Shown piece by piece: positions 6,234-6,656 of a stretch of 6,656 bases of DNA. The notes below the pieces were generated by a model. It did no database searches and had not been told where the DNA came from. It saw only the letters and a list, made by a program, of their open reading frames with translations. Positions within the stretch are counted from its first letter, which is position 1. Every line of letters begins with the position of its first letter. Made by a program: the position numbers and the translations under genes. Origin of the DNA: CAZKCK01 sp964552325 (lineage in GTDB: Bacteria; Bacteroidota; Bacteroidia; Bacteroidales; TTA-H9). Where the stretch lies: NCBI GenBank assembly GCA_964552325.1, contig CAZKHA010000188.1, positions 1-6,656 on the forward strand, given 5' to 3'.

Positions 6234-6656
6234 CTACTCTACCCGCAAGATAGGATAAAGTTTACCGGCCTCTAGCAAGTATGCAAAAGCCGTGTAATTA
6301 ACCAGCCCTACCATTGAACGTGGCTCAAAAGCCATAACTATCAACGATGATTTAAATTGGTGAACAGGCACATACACGTAATTATGCAACTGATTGCCCA
6401 ACGAAAGCTTTTCCGCTAGCAAAACAGGGGCTTGTACTGTCATTTCCTCGAGTGTATCGGCCATCAACCTAACTACTTTATAGGCACTAACTTCCAAGCC
6501 CTCCCGCAGCGGAAGGAGTGCCGTGTCGATAGCATGATTTCTAAGAAAACCCATTAGCAAGGTGTCGCTCTTTGGAACTAAGTAAGCCTTAGGTGGCTTC
6601 ACGCTTTGCAGGGCTTGAACCTCAGGATGAAAATGTGTGATATGGTAGAGCGAATC
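6234..6656 (-). CDS. C-terminal part of a probable M14-family zinc carboxypeptidase (enters from right edge)
   Basis: The frame is open from the right edge (first residues DSLYHITHFHPEVQAL) to TAG at 6236-6234, 140 residues in view. A GTG at 6602-6600 could be mistaken for a start, but the frame continues upstream without a stop and reads as a protein interior, so this is a partial gene. The segment PKAYLVPKSDTLLMGFLRNH (about 19-38) followed by ...LLPLREGLEVSAYKV, then YVYVPVHQFKSSLIVMAFEP and a final LEAGKLYPILRVE, resembles the tail of Bacteroidota M14 metallopeptidases. In those, as I recall, 'aYliP...l...L..HgI' precedes a beta region ending 'vpv.Q....l....LEP.S..gl..y'. The zinc-binding HxxE motif and catalytic Glu would lie beyond the window, so catalytic competence cannot be judged. 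No membrane segment is seen in this part. The family call is by pattern only. Confidence 0.58.
   Translation of the reverse strand, partial: DSLYHITHFHPEVQALQSVKPPKAYLVPKSDTLLMGFLRNHAIDTALLPLREGLEVSAYKVVRLMADTLEEMTVQAPVLLAEKLSLGNQLHNYVYVPVHQFKSSLIVMAFEPRSMVGLVNYTAFAYLLEAGKLYPILRVE

Noticed and set aside
6234..6602. Complete 122-residue gene starting at GTG 6602
   Set aside because: The same frame continues without a stop to the right edge, and the sequence before the GTG reads as protein interior, so a truncated larger gene is more likely.

Overview
The window looks like ordinary chromosome from a member of the Bacteroidota, probably an anaerobic or facultative one of the Bacteroidales/Marinilabiliales type. 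Four things suggest this: a one-polypeptide pyruvate:ferredoxin oxidoreductase, TAnnTTTG-type promoter boxes in the gaps, A-rich leaders without a clear Shine-Dalgarno, and moderate G+C. Codon use and composition look even throughout. I see no insertion sequence, integrase, tRNA, rRNA, CRISPR array or phage module.

Layout. (1) Bases 1-1339, minus strand: the N-terminal 446 codons of pyruvate:ferredoxin oxidoreductase, running off the left edge. (2) A gap of 327 bases, 1340-1666, lies between this and a divergent plus-strand gene. (3) Bases 1667-2677, plus: a dihydroorotate dehydrogenase-like flavoprotein that lacks the catalytic cysteine motif of class 1 enzymes; a strong hairpin terminator follows at 2684-2709. 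(4) Bases 3522-2724, minus: a two-gene operon of a small YvlD/phage-holin-4-like membrane protein and a pyridoxamine-phosphate-oxidase-fold flavin protein, with an 11-nt gene overlap. (5) Bases 3523-3632: a compact divergent promoter region with Bacteroidota boxes facing both ways. (6) Bases 3633-6218, plus: an 861-residue hybrid histidine kinase with an extracytoplasmic solute-binding sensor domain, PAS, HisKA, HATPase and a receiver. (7) Bases 6656-6234, minus: the C-terminal 140 residues of a gene entering from the right edge, probably an M14-type zinc carboxypeptidase, converging on the kinase with a 15-base gap.

How the parts fit. The PFOR (pyruvate to acetyl-CoA, CO2 and reduced ferredoxin) and the divergent DHODH-like protein may form one redox-linked unit, since they share an upstream region. 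The small membrane protein and the flavin protein are co-transcribed. The kinase has no partner response regulator or Hpt protein in view, so its output lies elsewhere.

I found no clear new multi-gene system. The points most worth a second look are the DHODH paralogue with altered active site, the orphan solute-binding hybrid kinase, and the nested inverted repeats in the promoter region between the kinase and the membrane-protein operon.
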